DNA of 64,000 bases from Streptomyces massasporeus. GTDB lineage: Bacteria; Actinomycetota; Actinomycetes; Streptomycetales; Streptomycetaceae. The position numbers were made by a program, and so were the translations under genes. The stretch's first letter is position 1. Every line of letters starts with the position of its first letter. The notes under the pieces were generated by a model. The model saw nothing but the letters and a program-made list of their open reading frames with translations. It searched no databases and was not told where the DNA came from. Where the stretch lies: the NCBI RefSeq assembly GCF_014648995.1, contig NZ_BMSE01000018.1, forward strand, positions 124,001-188,000, written 5' to 3'. This document shows positions 24,479 to 32,982 of this stretch, one piece after another.

Positions 24479-25311
24479 CCATGTCGACCCCGACGTTGCG
24501 CACGGACGAACCCGCCTCGGCCCTGCTCGGCACACTCGCCGCGCAAGGTGCCACCGGTGCCCTGTCCACCGAGACGGGCATCGTCTACCTCGCCGCGGGA
24601 CATGTCGTCCACGTCGAATCCGCCGTCACTCCCGACCTCGGCGACCTGCTCACCCACAGCGGTGCGCTCGCCCCGGACGGCTGGTGGGAGGCGATCGACC
24701 AGGCCGGCCGCCGCTGCAGTGTCGGACGGCAGCTGGTGGACAGCGGCCACCTCGCCGCCGGCGCGCTGGAACTGTGCCACCTGGGCGCCCTCTTCGACGC
24801 GGCGTACTTCGTCCTCGCCCACGACGGGCCGGCGCTCCGGTTCCGTCCCGGAGCCGCACACTGGCTCGGCGCGGTCCGGTCCGTGCCGGTGGACACGGTC
24901 CTGCGTGAGTCCAGACGCCGCCGCGAACTGCTGCACCGCATATGGCCCGAACCCGCCGTCGACCGGGCGCCGCTCGCCCGGGTGCCCGGGCCGGACGCCG
25001 CGGATCTGCCGGCCCGCCGCGGCCGAACCCTCGCCCAGGTCAACGGTGTCCGCACCGCCGCCCAGATAGCGACGGCCCTCGCCTGCCGCACCTTCCACAC
25101 CCTCGTGGAACTCCGCCGCCTGGCCGCGGCCGGGCTGGTGGCTCCCGTGGCCCCGCTCACATCTGGCCCCTCCTCAGCCCCGTCCCCAGCCCCAGCGTCC
25201 GCCCCCGCCATCGTGTCCGCCGAGCCGGGCCCCACCCCTCGTCCCCTGGCGCCGGACGAGCCCGACACCGCACTGCTGCGACGGCTCCTGCACGCCTTGG
25301 AGGCACTGTGA
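24475..25311 (+). CDS. DUF4388/PatA-N-like signalling protein
   Basis: 278 residues, ATG 24475 overlapping the previous stop (a second ATG at 24481 is possible). Residues about 10-130 show the pattern of the DUF4388 or PatA N-terminal domain: GTLAAQGATGALSTETGIVY, AAGHVVHVES, VGRQLVDSGHLA. Residues about 165-225 look like a small winged helix (GRTLAQVNGVRTAAQIATAL, FHTLVELRRLAAAGLV). A Pro/Ala/Ser-rich linker precedes a last short helix. DUF4388 proteins occur in gliding and signalling systems next to roadblock/MglB proteins, which matches the neighbours here. Its role may be as adaptor or regulator of the roadblock proteins (inference). Confidence 0.55.
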   Translation: MTMSTPTLRTDEPASALLGTLAAQGATGALSTETGIVYLAAGHVVHVESAVTPDLGDLLTHSGALAPDGWWEAIDQAGRRCSVGRQLVDSGHLAAGALELCHLGALFDAAYFVLAHDGPALRFRPGAAHWLGAVRSVPVDTVLRESRRRRELLHRIWPEPAVDRAPLARVPGPDAADLPARRGRTLAQVNGVRTAAQIATALACRTFHTLVELRRLAAAGLVAPVAPLTSGPSSAPSPAPASAPAIVSAEPGPTPRPLAPDEPDTALLRRLLHALEAL

Positions 25312-25349
25312 TCCGCGCGCGAAGACAGCGTGCCGAAAGGAGACTGCTC

Positions 25350-25871
25350 ATGGCCGTCGAGACCGACGTCCTGGACGAACTGCGTCGGCTCCGCACCCGC
25401 ATACCCCGGCTGACGGGCTCCCTCGCGGCCACCGTCGACGGACTCGTCCTCGCCCACGACGTGCCGGACACCGAGCCCGAGGGACTCGCGGCACTCACCG
25501 CCGCCGCTCTCGGCGTCGCCTACCGCATGACCGACGCCGCCTCTCGCGGAGACTTCCGCGAACTGCTGGTGCGGGGCTCCGGAGGCTACGTCGCGACCTA
25601 CGCCGCCGGAACCACCGCCGTCCTCACCCTCCTTGCCGAGGACCGGGTCAACGTCGGCCGCCTCCACCTCGAAGGCCGTCGCAGCGGAGCCCGGATCGCC
25701 GACCTGCTGGCCACGCGCGTGGGCCCGGGCACCGGCCGCCACGCCGACCGGCCGGCACCCGAAGAGCACCTCGCCACGGTGGCCCCGGCCACGGACCGGC
25801 CCATCGGCACCCTCCCGGTACGCACCCCGCAGCGGCCCACGCACCAGCCGCGCCCGCAGACCGGCAGCTGA
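25350..25871 (+). CDS. Roadblock/LC7 domain protein 2
   Basis: 173 residues from ATG 25350, chosen because AAAGGAG lies seven bases upstream; a GTG at 25308 overlapping the previous stop is in frame. The roadblock fold spans about 5-115: LDELRRLRTRIPRLTGSLAA, VDGLVLAHDVPD, and VRGSGGYVATYAAGTTAVLTLL. A Pro/Arg-rich tail of about 55 residues follows and is probably disordered. Classical streptomycete roadblock proteins sit in conservons with a histidine kinase, DUF742 and a GTPase; none of those is near. It probably pairs with the other roadblock-like proteins of the operon. Confidence 0.75.
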   Translation: MAVETDVLDELRRLRTRIPRLTGSLAATVDGLVLAHDVPDTEPEGLAALTAAALGVAYRMTDAASRGDFRELLVRGSGGYVATYAAGTTAVLTLLAEDRVNVGRLHLEGRRSGARIADLLATRVGPGTGRHADRPAPEEHLATVAPATDRPIGTLPVRTPQRPTHQPRPQTGS

Positions 25872-25928
25872 GCCACCCGAACTTCCTGACCCACCGAAGT
25901 AGAAGACCGAAGGAAAGGAACCGAGCGC

Positions 25929-26303
25929 ATGGCCAACACGGAGACCGCGCTGAAGGAATGCCTGAGCTCCATCGACGGAGCGACGGCCGCCGCACTCGTC
26001 GACTACACCAGCGGCATGGCCCTCGGCACCCTCGGCGGCACCAAGGACTTCAACCTCGAAGTCGCCGCCGCGGGCAACACCGACGTCGTGAGGTCCAAAC
26101 TGCGCACCATGGAGCACCTGGGACTGAAGGAGGAGATCGAGGACATCCTGATCACCCTGAACACCCAGTACCACCTCATCCGCCTGCTGAAGGGGCGCGG
26201 AGGCAGCGGACTCTTCCTCTACCTCGTGCTCGACGGGAGCCGGGCCAACCTCGCGATGGCCCGCCACCAACTGCGCCGCATCGAAGCCGACCTGGAGGTC
26301 TGA
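25929..26303 (+). CDS. Roadblock-like protein 3
   Basis: 124 residues; GAAAGGAA lies nine bases before ATG 25929. The sequence runs ALKECLSSIDGATAAALVDY, TSGMALGTLGGTKDFNLEVA, then EEIEDILITLNTQYHLIRLL and GLFLYLVLDGSRANLAMARH. This is the minimal form of the fold whose expanded version opens the operon. It is highly acidic and compact, with no signal or membrane part. A nine-bp hairpin ends the operon 21 bases after the stop. The presence of two divergent copies in one operon suggests a heteromeric assembly. Confidence 0.75.
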   Translation: MANTETALKECLSSIDGATAAALVDYTSGMALGTLGGTKDFNLEVAAAGNTDVVRSKLRTMEHLGLKEEIEDILITLNTQYHLIRLLKGRGGSGLFLYLVLDGSRANLAMARHQLRRIEADLEV

Positions 26304-26323
26304 GACCAGTACACCGGACGGGA

Positions 26324-26353
26324 GCCCTCCGCCACGCACGCGTCGCGGAGGGC
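26324..26353 (+). terminator. Terminator of the roadblock operon
   Basis: GCCCTCCGC (26324-26332) and GCGGAGGGC (26345-26353) pair perfectly around a 12-base loop. Confidence 0.65.
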
Positions 26354-26411
26354 CCCGGCACGCCGCACGGCGATGAGATGCGCGCGACCGGCCGCGTCTA
26401 CGGTGTGTGTC

Positions 26412-27926
26412 ATGACGGCACCCCTGGATGTGCTCGTGGTGGGCGCGGGCCCCACCGGACTCGCACTCGCGACCCAACTGCTCTCCTACGCCACCCCGTT
26501 CCGGATCGTGGACCGCTCACTGGACCGGGCCCGGGAGTCGCGCGCCCCGGCGATCCAGCCCCGCACCCTGGAGATGCTGGCCCCGTTCGGTGTGACGGAC
26601 GACCTCGTCGACCGGGGCAACGCGACGGTCGGACTGCACCTGCACCTGACCCGACGGGTGCTGCGCGTGCCGGTGTTCGACGTCGGCTGCGACGACACGC
26701 CGTACCCCTACCTGCTGTTCCTCCCGCAGTCGGAGACGGAAGCCGTGCTGTCGGCTCATCTGGCCGCGCGGGACGTGACGGTGGAGCGGGGCACGGAGCT
26801 GCTGACCGCCGAACCGGAGGGCGACCTCGTCTCTTGCCGTCTGCGCCACGGGGACGGGAGCGAGGAGACCGTGCGCGCCCGCTATGTCGTCGGCTGCGAC
26901 GGCGCACACAGCACCGTGCGAACCCGGGCGGGCATCGCCTTCGAGGGGTACGCCTATCCGCAGACGTTCCTGCTGGCGGATCTGGAGGCCGACGGACTGG
27001 AGCCGGGTGCCGCGCACACGTACATGACCGCGGCCGGGCTGCTGTTCTTCTTCCCGCTCGGTACTCCGGCCACCTGGCGGATGATCGCGATGCACCCGCC
27101 GGGCGCTTCTGTCGGCGAGGTGACGCTGGACCTCCTCCAGCGGATCGCCGACGACTGGACGCCTGACAAGCCGGTCCTGCGCGATCCGGTCTGGATGACG
27201 AGCTTCCGCATTCACAACCGCGGTGCCACCCACTACCGCAAGGGTCCGTTCTTCCTCGCCGGCGACGCGGCGCACATCCACAGCCCAGCCGGGGGGCAGG
27301 GCATGAACACCGGCATCCAGGACGCTCTCAACCTGGGCTGGAAACTCGCCCACGTCTGCCGCGGCGCCGCACCCGAGGAGTTGCTGGAGACGTACGAGGC
27401 GGAACGCGCCCCGGTCGGCCACGGCGTCCGCCGCCTCACCGACCGCGCGTTCACCGTCGGTACGAGCAGCCACCCCGCCCTGCGACTGGCACGGACGCGT
27501 CTCGCCCCGCATGTGGCCCCGCTGCTGCTGCGCGCGACCGCCGCCCGAGCACGCCTGTTCCGCACGGTGTCCGAACTCGCCGTCCACTACCGCCGCGGCC
27601 CCGCCTCCGGCACCGGACCGCACCGCCCGCGGCAGGGCCCACGCGCCGGAGACCGCCTGCCCGACACCCCGGCCGGACTTCAGCGACGCGTCGCCGGACC
27701 GGGCTATCACCTGCTACTCACCGGCCCGGGCGACGCCTGGCCCGAAGACCCGCCGCTGGGCGGCCGCCACGGCCTGGTGAGCGTGCACCGCATCGGCACG
27801 CAGAGCCCGTGGCCGGGCATCACGCACGCCCTCGTACGACCCGACGGCTACGTGGGATACCTGGCGCGCGGCACCGACCTCACGGGCCTGCGCGCCTACC
27901 TCGACCACTGGCTGCCGGCTCCTTAG
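26412..27926 (+). CDS. FAD-dependent aromatic monooxygenase (class A, PheA/RdmE-like)
   Basis: 504 residues. N-terminal FAD fold VLVVGAGPTGLALATQLL, the DG motif VGCDGAHSTVRT at about residue 165, and the GD motif FLAGDAAHIHSPAGGQGMNT at about 285, followed by GIQDALNLGWKLA. A C-terminal thioredoxin-like domain (from about 415, DRLPDTPAGLQRRV...) is typical of phenol hydroxylases and polyketide hydroxylases such as RdmE or PgaE. It would use NAD(P)H and O2 to hydroxylate an aromatic or polyketide substrate. No polyketide synthase is in the window, so a degradative or detoxifying role is as likely. ATG 26412 is preferred; an upstream ATG at 26373 adds residues not typical of the family. Confidence 0.88.
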   Translation: MTAPLDVLVVGAGPTGLALATQLLSYATPFRIVDRSLDRARESRAPAIQPRTLEMLAPFGVTDDLVDRGNATVGLHLHLTRRVLRVPVFDVGCDDTPYPYLLFLPQSETEAVLSAHLAARDVTVERGTELLTAEPEGDLVSCRLRHGDGSEETVRARYVVGCDGAHSTVRTRAGIAFEGYAYPQTFLLADLEADGLEPGAAHTYMTAAGLLFFFPLGTPATWRMIAMHPPGASVGEVTLDLLQRIADDWTPDKPVLRDPVWMTSFRIHNRGATHYRKGPFFLAGDAAHIHSPAGGQGMNTGIQDALNLGWKLAHVCRGAAPEELLETYEAERAPVGHGVRRLTDRAFTVGTSSHPALRLARTRLAPHVAPLLLRATAARARLFRTVSELAVHYRRGPASGTGPHRPRQGPRAGDRLPDTPAGLQRRVAGPGYHLLLTGPGDAWPEDPPLGGRHGLVSVHRIGTQSPWPGITHALVRPDGYVGYLARGTDLTGLRAYLDHWLPAP

Positions 27927-27945
27927 ACGTGGGGCCGGCAGCCAG
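27908..27945. terminator. Bidirectional hairpin over the monooxygenase stop
   Basis: CTGGCTGCCGGC (27908-27919) pairs perfectly with GCCGGCAGCCAG (27934-27945), lying between convergent genes. Confidence 0.7.
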
Positions 27946-27958
27946 TCCGGCGAAGGGA

Positions 27959-28453
27959 TCAGCCGTGGTACGTGATGTATCCGTTGCGGTCCGCGTCGGA
28001 GCCGCTCCGGGTGTACGAGTGCACGTCGGCACGGCTGCCGGACGACTTGTACACGTAGATCGTGTCCTTGTCGTTGTTCCACATGAAGTTGCAGTTGTCG
28101 CGGTAGACGACGTTCTTCGTGTCGGAGTCGGACCCGTTGCCGCCGCGCAGCTTCACGTAGTCGCCCGGCTGAAGGGTGTGGCTCGCGGTGAAGGTGAACG
28201 TGTTCCCCGCAGCGTCCTTCACGACGTACCCCTTGAGGTTCACCGTGGTGGAGCGCGAGTAGTTCTTGATGGTCAGGTACTCCTCGGCGGTGTTCCCGCC
28301 CGAGCAGCGATTGGAGTCGCTCCCGGGAGCGTCGTACTGGATCCCCCGGATCTTCAGCGCGGAGTCGTACTCGGCGGCCTGGGCCGGAACCGCCGACAGG
28401 GCGGTCAGGGCCCCGGCGGCGACGGCCGTGGTGGCGACAAGGCGTATACGCAT
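27959..28453 (-). CDS. Secreted lamin-tail domain (LTD) protein
   Basis: 164 residues. A Sec signal peptide (about 1-27, MRIRLVATTAVAAGALTALS ending AQAAE) is followed by a single lamin tail domain: LKIRGIQYDAPGSDSN, AEEYLTIKNYSRSTTVNLKG, YVVKDAAGNTFTF, LQPGDYVKLRGGNGS, MWNNDKDTIYVYKSSG. In bacteria this Ig-like fold is extracellular and may bind DNA, nucleases or cell-surface polymers. Two cysteines (about 48 and 126) may form a disulfide. It is a single gene; streptomycetes secrete several such small LTD proteins of unknown role. Confidence 0.8.
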   Translation of the reverse strand: MRIRLVATTAVAAGALTALSAVPAQAAEYDSALKIRGIQYDAPGSDSNRCSGGNTAEEYLTIKNYSRSTTVNLKGYVVKDAAGNTFTFTASHTLQPGDYVKLRGGNGSDSDTKNVVYRDNCNFMWNNDKDTIYVYKSSGSRADVHSYTRSGSDADRNGYITYHG

Positions 28454-28545
28454 TGGACGTTCGTCCCCCCTGCATGGCCTTCAGGTGAAGGCGATGTGAT
28501 GGTTCGGTGAAGCATCCGGATCGTACACGGTTCAAGTACGCAGAA

Positions 28546-28580
28546 GGGCGGGTTCGGTGGCAATGCCACCGAACCCGCCC
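28546..28580 (-). terminator. Terminator of fprA
   Basis: A perfect 16-bp stem, 28546-28561 with 28565-28580, around the loop AAT. It follows the fprA stop at 28611 on the minus strand and is the strongest kind of hairpin in the window. Confidence 0.8.
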
Positions 28581-28610
28581 CGCGGGATGTAGAACGTCAG
28601 ATGCGGAGCG

Positions 28611-29975
28611 TCAGGCGCCGCTGGCCCGCAGCATGTCCTCGCGCTCGACGATCTTCACGCGCTCGCGGCCCTCGGGCTCACCCAGAGCCTTCTCCGCCGC
28701 GTCCAGCTTGTACCAGCCGTCCCAGGTGGTGAAGCGGATATCGCGCTCGGCGAGGAACGCGTCCACGGCCTCCGGGGCGGGAGTCGCGGGCGTGTGCAGC
28801 CGCTCGTTGCGGTAGTCGTCGAGCAGGTTCGCCACGGTCTCGTTGGCGTCGCCCTTGGTGTGCCCGATGAGGCCGATGGGGCCGCGCCGGATCCAGCCGG
28901 TGACGTACGTGGACTGCAGGTGCTCGCCCGACTCCTGCATGACCCGGCCACCCTCGTCCGGGACGGTGCCGGAGTCGATGTCCCAGGGCAGCTTGGGGAG
29001 TTTGTCGGACAGGTAGCCCACCGCGCGGTACACCGCGCCCACGTCCCAGGTGTGGAACGTGCCGGTGCCCTTGACGTTGCCGGTGCCGTCCAGCTCCGTG
29101 CGCTCGGTGCGCAGACCGACGACCTTGCCGTCCTCGCCGAGGAGCTCGACCGGGGACTCGAAGAAGTGCAGGAAGAGCTTGTGGGGACGGTCGCCGGTGT
29201 CGCGGATCGCCCAGTTCTCCAGGGTCTTCGCCACCATGTCGGCCTGCTTGTTGCCGCGCCGCGTGGTGATCGAGCCCTCGTCGTAGTCGATGTCCTCGGG
29301 GTCGACGATGACCTCGATGTTGGGGGAGTGGTCCAGCTCCCGCAGCTCCATCGGGCTGAACTTCGCCTGCGCCGGGCCGCGGCGGCCGAACACGTGGATC
29401 TCCTTGGCCCGGTTGGCCTTCAGACCCTCGTGGACGTTCGCCGGGATCTCGGTGGGCAGCAGCTCGTCCGCCGTCTTGGCCAGGACGCGCGCGACGTCCA
29501 GCGCCACGTTGCCGACGCCGAGCACGGCGACCTTCTCGGCCTCCAGCGGCCAGGTGCGCGGCACGTCGGGGTGGCCGTCGTACCAGGAGACGAAGTCGGC
29601 GGCGCCGTACGAGCCGTCGAGGTCGATGCCCGGCAGGGAGAGCGCCCGGTCGGCCGTCGCGCCGGTGGCGAAGATCACGCCGTCGTAGAACGCGCGCAGG
29701 TCGTCCAGGCCGATGTCGGTGCCGTAGTCCACGTTGCCGAAGAGCCGGATCTGCGGTTTGTCGAGCACCTGGTGCAGGGCGGTGATGATGCCCTTGATCC
29801 GCGGGTGGTCGGGGGCGACGCCGTAGCGGATCAGTCCGAACGGCGCGGGCATGCGCTCGAAGATGTCGATGGACACACCGGGTTCGGCGGCCACCTCGGA
29901 CTTGAGCAGGGCGTCGGCGGCGTAGATCCCGGCGGGGCCGGATCCGACGATGGCTACCCGCAGGGGGCGGGGCAT
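28611..29975 (-). CDS. fprA: Ferredoxin/flavodoxin-NADP+ reductase (FprA type)
   Basis: 454 residues from ATG 29975. The layout is that of adrenodoxin-reductase-like FprA: LRVAIVGSGPAGIYAADALL (FAD), PFGLIRYGVAPDHPRIKGI, VAVLGVGNVALDVARVL (NADP), HVFGRRGPAQAKFSPMELRE, and TGWIRRGPIGLIGHTKGDAN near the end. It passes electrons from NADPH to ferredoxins, and so to P450s or Fe-S assembly. The last 60 residues (VDAFLAERDIRFTTWDGWYK) are also family-typical. An iron-box-like sequence lies about 45 bp upstream, suggesting control by a DmdR/IdeR repressor, and a strong terminator follows, so it is a single-gene unit. Confidence 0.93.
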   Translation of the reverse strand: MPRPLRVAIVGSGPAGIYAADALLKSEVAAEPGVSIDIFERMPAPFGLIRYGVAPDHPRIKGIITALHQVLDKPQIRLFGNVDYGTDIGLDDLRAFYDGVIFATGATADRALSLPGIDLDGSYGAADFVSWYDGHPDVPRTWPLEAEKVAVLGVGNVALDVARVLAKTADELLPTEIPANVHEGLKANRAKEIHVFGRRGPAQAKFSPMELRELDHSPNIEVIVDPEDIDYDEGSITTRRGNKQADMVAKTLENWAIRDTGDRPHKLFLHFFESPVELLGEDGKVVGLRTERTELDGTGNVKGTGTFHTWDVGAVYRAVGYLSDKLPKLPWDIDSGTVPDEGGRVMQESGEHLQSTYVTGWIRRGPIGLIGHTKGDANETVANLLDDYRNERLHTPATPAPEAVDAFLAERDIRFTTWDGWYKLDAAEKALGEPEGRERVKIVEREDMLRASGA

Positions 29976-30017
29976 GGTCAGGTTCCCTTCGAGCGGCGAC
30001 AAGCGATCTCGACGGGA

Positions 30018-30042
30018 AGCCTAAACTAAGGCATGCCTAAGT
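30018..30042. promoter_or_regulatory. Iron-box-like site upstream of fprA
   Basis: AGCCTAAACTAA (30018-30029) matches the half-site AGGCTAACCTAA of DmdR/IdeR boxes at 10 of 12 bases, and ACTAAGGCATGCCTAAGT (30025-30042) is a palindrome with one mismatched pair. The two overlap. An iron-responsive repressor is the natural reading. Confidence 0.45.
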
Positions 30043-30080
30043 CGGTACGAGGGTCCAGTCTATGAGCTCATAAGGCTACT

Positions 30081-32840
30081 TTATGGGGAGTCCCCAGTGG
30101 TACTTATGGGCAGGGGCTGCTCCGCCCAGATCACCTTCCCGGCGGGCAGGTAGCGCGTCCCCCAGCGTTCCGCGAGCTGCGCGACGAGGAACAGGCCCCG
30201 CCCGCCCTCGTCCGTCATGGTCGCGTACCGCAGGTGCGGTGAGGTGCTGCTGCTGTCGAACACCTCGCAGATCAGGTTGCGGTCGCGCAGCACCCGTACG
30301 CGTATGGGCCCGTCGCCGTAGCGGAGCGCATTGGTGACCAGCTCGCTCAGGATCAGCTCCGTGCTGAACGTCAGCTCGTCCAGGCCCCACTCGGTCAGCT
30401 GCCGGCTGACCGCCGCCCGCACCTCGCCCACGGCCGCGGGGTCGGCCGGCACCGGCCACTCGGCGACCTGGTCGGCGGCCAGCGCCCGGGTACGCGCGAC
30501 GATCAGCGCGATGTCGTCGCTGGAGCGGGCCGTGAGCTGCGAGTCGAGCACGACCCGGCAGGTGTCCTCCGGAGACTCATCGGCCCGGCCCAGCGCCTCG
30601 CGCAGCATCTCCAGACCGACGTCGATGTCCCGCTCCCGGTCCTCGACCAGCCCGTCGGTGTACAGGACCAGCCGGCTGCCCTCCGCCAGCTCCAGCTCCG
30701 CCGTCTCGAACGGCAGACCACCGAGCCCCAGCGGGGGACCGGCGGGCACGTCGGCGAACTCCACCGTGCCGTCCGGGTGGATCAGCGCCGGCGGGGGATG
30801 CCCGGCCCGCGCGACGGTGCAACGCCGGGAGACCGGGTCGTAGACGGCGTACAGGCAGGTCGCGCCGGTGACCGGGGCGCTGCCCTCGTCCTCCGTCTCG
30901 TCCTGGTCGATGCGGCCGACCAACTCGTCCAGCAGGGCGATCAGTTCCTCGGGCGGCAGGTCGAGGGCGGAGAAGTTGTGCACCGCCGTGCGCAGCCGGC
31001 CCATCGTCGCCGCGGCGTGCAGCCCGTGGCCGACGACGTCCCCCACCACGAGCGCGACCCTGGCCCCCGACAGCGGCAGCACGTCGAACCAGTCACCGCC
31101 CACCCCCGCCTGCGCGGGCAGATAGCGGTAGGCGATCTCCAGGGCGCCCTGCTCGGGCAGGTTGCGGGGGAGCAGGCTGCGCTGAAGGGTCACCGCCATG
31201 CTGTGCTCGCGCGTGTAGCGGCGTGCGTTGTCGATGGAGACGGCGGCCCGCGCGACCAGCTCCTCGGCCAGGGCCAGCTCGTCGGTGTCGAAGGGCTCCT
31301 GCTTCTCGTAGCGCCAGAAGCTGACCACGCCGAGCACCAGGGCGCCGGCCCGCAGCGGCACGGTGATCAGCGAGTGGATGCCGTACGTGACGATCTGCGC
31401 GGAGCGCTCCAGGTCCTGGGCTCGCCAGCCCGGGGCCTCGCTCAGCCGGGGCTCCAGGACCGGGCCGCCCGTCGCGAGGCTGCGGCCCTGCGGGGAGGAG
31501 TCGACGAACCTGATCCGCTCGCCGACCGGGTAGAGCGGCGCGTCCTTGCGGATCCCGCTCACCGCCGTCCGGCTGAGCGCCGCCGCCGCGGTCGGCTGCC
31601 CGCCGCCCAGCACCGCGTCGAACAGGTCCACGGTGACGAAGTCGGCGAACCGGGGCACGGCCAGCTCGGTGAGTTCCTCGGCCGTGCGGGTCACGTCCAG
31701 GCTGGTCCCGATGCCCACTCCGGCGTCGTAGAGCATGTTGAGCCGCTCGCGCGCGGTCTCGGCCCGCCCGGACAAGGCCCGCAGTTCCGTGGAGTCGCGC
31801 AGGGTGGCGACGCTGCCGGGCGGGACGCCCGCACGGTCCGTGGTCCGCTGGTTGACGGCGAGGAGCCGGTCCCCGACCAGGTGCACCTCGTCCGTGGCGA
31901 CACGTCCGGAGGCCAGCAGGTCTGCGATGCCCGGGTCGAGACCGAGGCTGAGGACGTGCCCGCCCTCGGCGTCGGCGGGCAGCCCGAGCAGACGGTGTGC
32001 CTCGTCGTTGGCGAGCAGCAGGGTGCCCTCGTCGTCGACGATGAGCACGCCCTCGCGGACGGCGTGCAGCACGGCGTCGTGATGTTCGTACATCCGGGTC
32101 ATCTCGTGCGGCCCGAGACCGTGGGTCTGACGCAGCAGCCGCCGGCTCACCAGCGCGGCACCCGCCGTCGCCAGAGCGAGAGCCACGGCCGCGGCGGCGA
32201 GTACGAGGGGCAGCTGACGGTCGGCGGTGCCGCCGACGTTCTTGGTCGTGATCCCCGCCGAGACCAGCCCCACGACCCGGCCGTCCGGGTCCTTCACCGG
32301 CACCACGGCCTGGACGAGCGGGCCGATGGTGCCGTCGATCTCCTCGGTGAACGACTCCCCGGCCAGTGCCGGGGCGATCGTCCCGACGAACTTCTTGCCG
32401 ATACGGTCCGGCTTGGGGTGGGTGTAGCGGACCCCGTCGGTGTTCATGACGACGATGAAGTCGACCTTCGACGCCTCGCGGGCGGCCTCGGCGCGCGGCT
32501 GGAGCACGGCGCTGGGATCGGGGCTCTGCAGCGCCGCGACGGTGCCCGGCGCGTTCGCGAAGGTCTCCGCGACGGCGAGCGAGCGGTTGCGGGCCTCCTG
32601 CGTCGTGTCGTGCCGTACCTGGAGCACCAGCGCCACCACGGCCGCCACGACCAGCAGCAGCACGATCACCACGACGAGCAGGAACACCTGTCCGGCGACG
32701 CTGCGTCCGCCCAGCGCCGACCGCAGCCCCGCCACCGGTTGCCACCGCGACGAGCCCGCCTCCCGCCGCTGCCGTGTGGACGGCGCAGCGCCGGGCCGCA
32801 GGGGCGATCGAGTCCCGGATCGACCCAAGAGTCGGACCAT
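30081..32840 (-). CDS. Membrane Cache-PAS-GAF-SpoIIE phosphatase-HATPase sensor
   Basis: 919 residues from ATG 32840. Membrane helices at about 50-73 and 205-227 flank an extracytoplasmic Cache (PDC) domain like those of DcuS/CitA: VDFIVVMNTDGVRYTHPKPD, RIGKKFVGTI, GPLVQAVVPVKDPDGRVVGL. Then PAS (about 240-345), GAF (365-545), PP2C/SpoIIE (565-775; AGVGGDWFDVLPLSGARVAL, GDVVGHG) and RsbW-like ATPase (790-910; TELILSELVTNALRYGDGPI, DEGGRGLFLVAQL). The Cache type suggests a carboxylate ligand. Output should be partner switching with STAS proteins. Catalytic half is closely similar to that of the soluble paralogue at 20829. Confidence 0.9.
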   Translation of the reverse strand: MVRLLGRSGTRSPLRPGAAPSTRQRREAGSSRWQPVAGLRSALGGRSVAGQVFLLVVVIVLLLVVAAVVALVLQVRHDTTQEARNRSLAVAETFANAPGTVAALQSPDPSAVLQPRAEAAREASKVDFIVVMNTDGVRYTHPKPDRIGKKFVGTIAPALAGESFTEEIDGTIGPLVQAVVPVKDPDGRVVGLVSAGITTKNVGGTADRQLPLVLAAAAVALALATAGAALVSRRLLRQTHGLGPHEMTRMYEHHDAVLHAVREGVLIVDDEGTLLLANDEAHRLLGLPADAEGGHVLSLGLDPGIADLLASGRVATDEVHLVGDRLLAVNQRTTDRAGVPPGSVATLRDSTELRALSGRAETARERLNMLYDAGVGIGTSLDVTRTAEELTELAVPRFADFVTVDLFDAVLGGGQPTAAAALSRTAVSGIRKDAPLYPVGERIRFVDSSPQGRSLATGGPVLEPRLSEAPGWRAQDLERSAQIVTYGIHSLITVPLRAGALVLGVVSFWRYEKQEPFDTDELALAEELVARAAVSIDNARRYTREHSMAVTLQRSLLPRNLPEQGALEIAYRYLPAQAGVGGDWFDVLPLSGARVALVVGDVVGHGLHAAATMGRLRTAVHNFSALDLPPEELIALLDELVGRIDQDETEDEGSAPVTGATCLYAVYDPVSRRCTVARAGHPPPALIHPDGTVEFADVPAGPPLGLGGLPFETAELELAEGSRLVLYTDGLVEDRERDIDVGLEMLREALGRADESPEDTCRVVLDSQLTARSSDDIALIVARTRALAADQVAEWPVPADPAAVGEVRAAVSRQLTEWGLDELTFSTELILSELVTNALRYGDGPIRVRVLRDRNLICEVFDSSSTSPHLRYATMTDEGGRGLFLVAQLAERWGTRYLPAGKVIWAEQPLPISTTGDSP

Positions 32841-32982
32841 GTGCCATGTCTACACTGCCCGGCCCCGGGAGGCGAGGGGCATCACCCATGGTGGCAGGGG
32901 GTCCTCACCGTTTCGTCACGTCTGCGGGCGTGCATGGGCTTACCTACCCACCGAAAACGTACGACAGAAGGGTGCGACAGGG

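Noticed and set aside
24585..26477. Long minus-strand frame across the roadblock operon
   Set aside because: Low-complexity translation; the plus-strand genes have ribosome binding sites, overlaps and recognisable folds.
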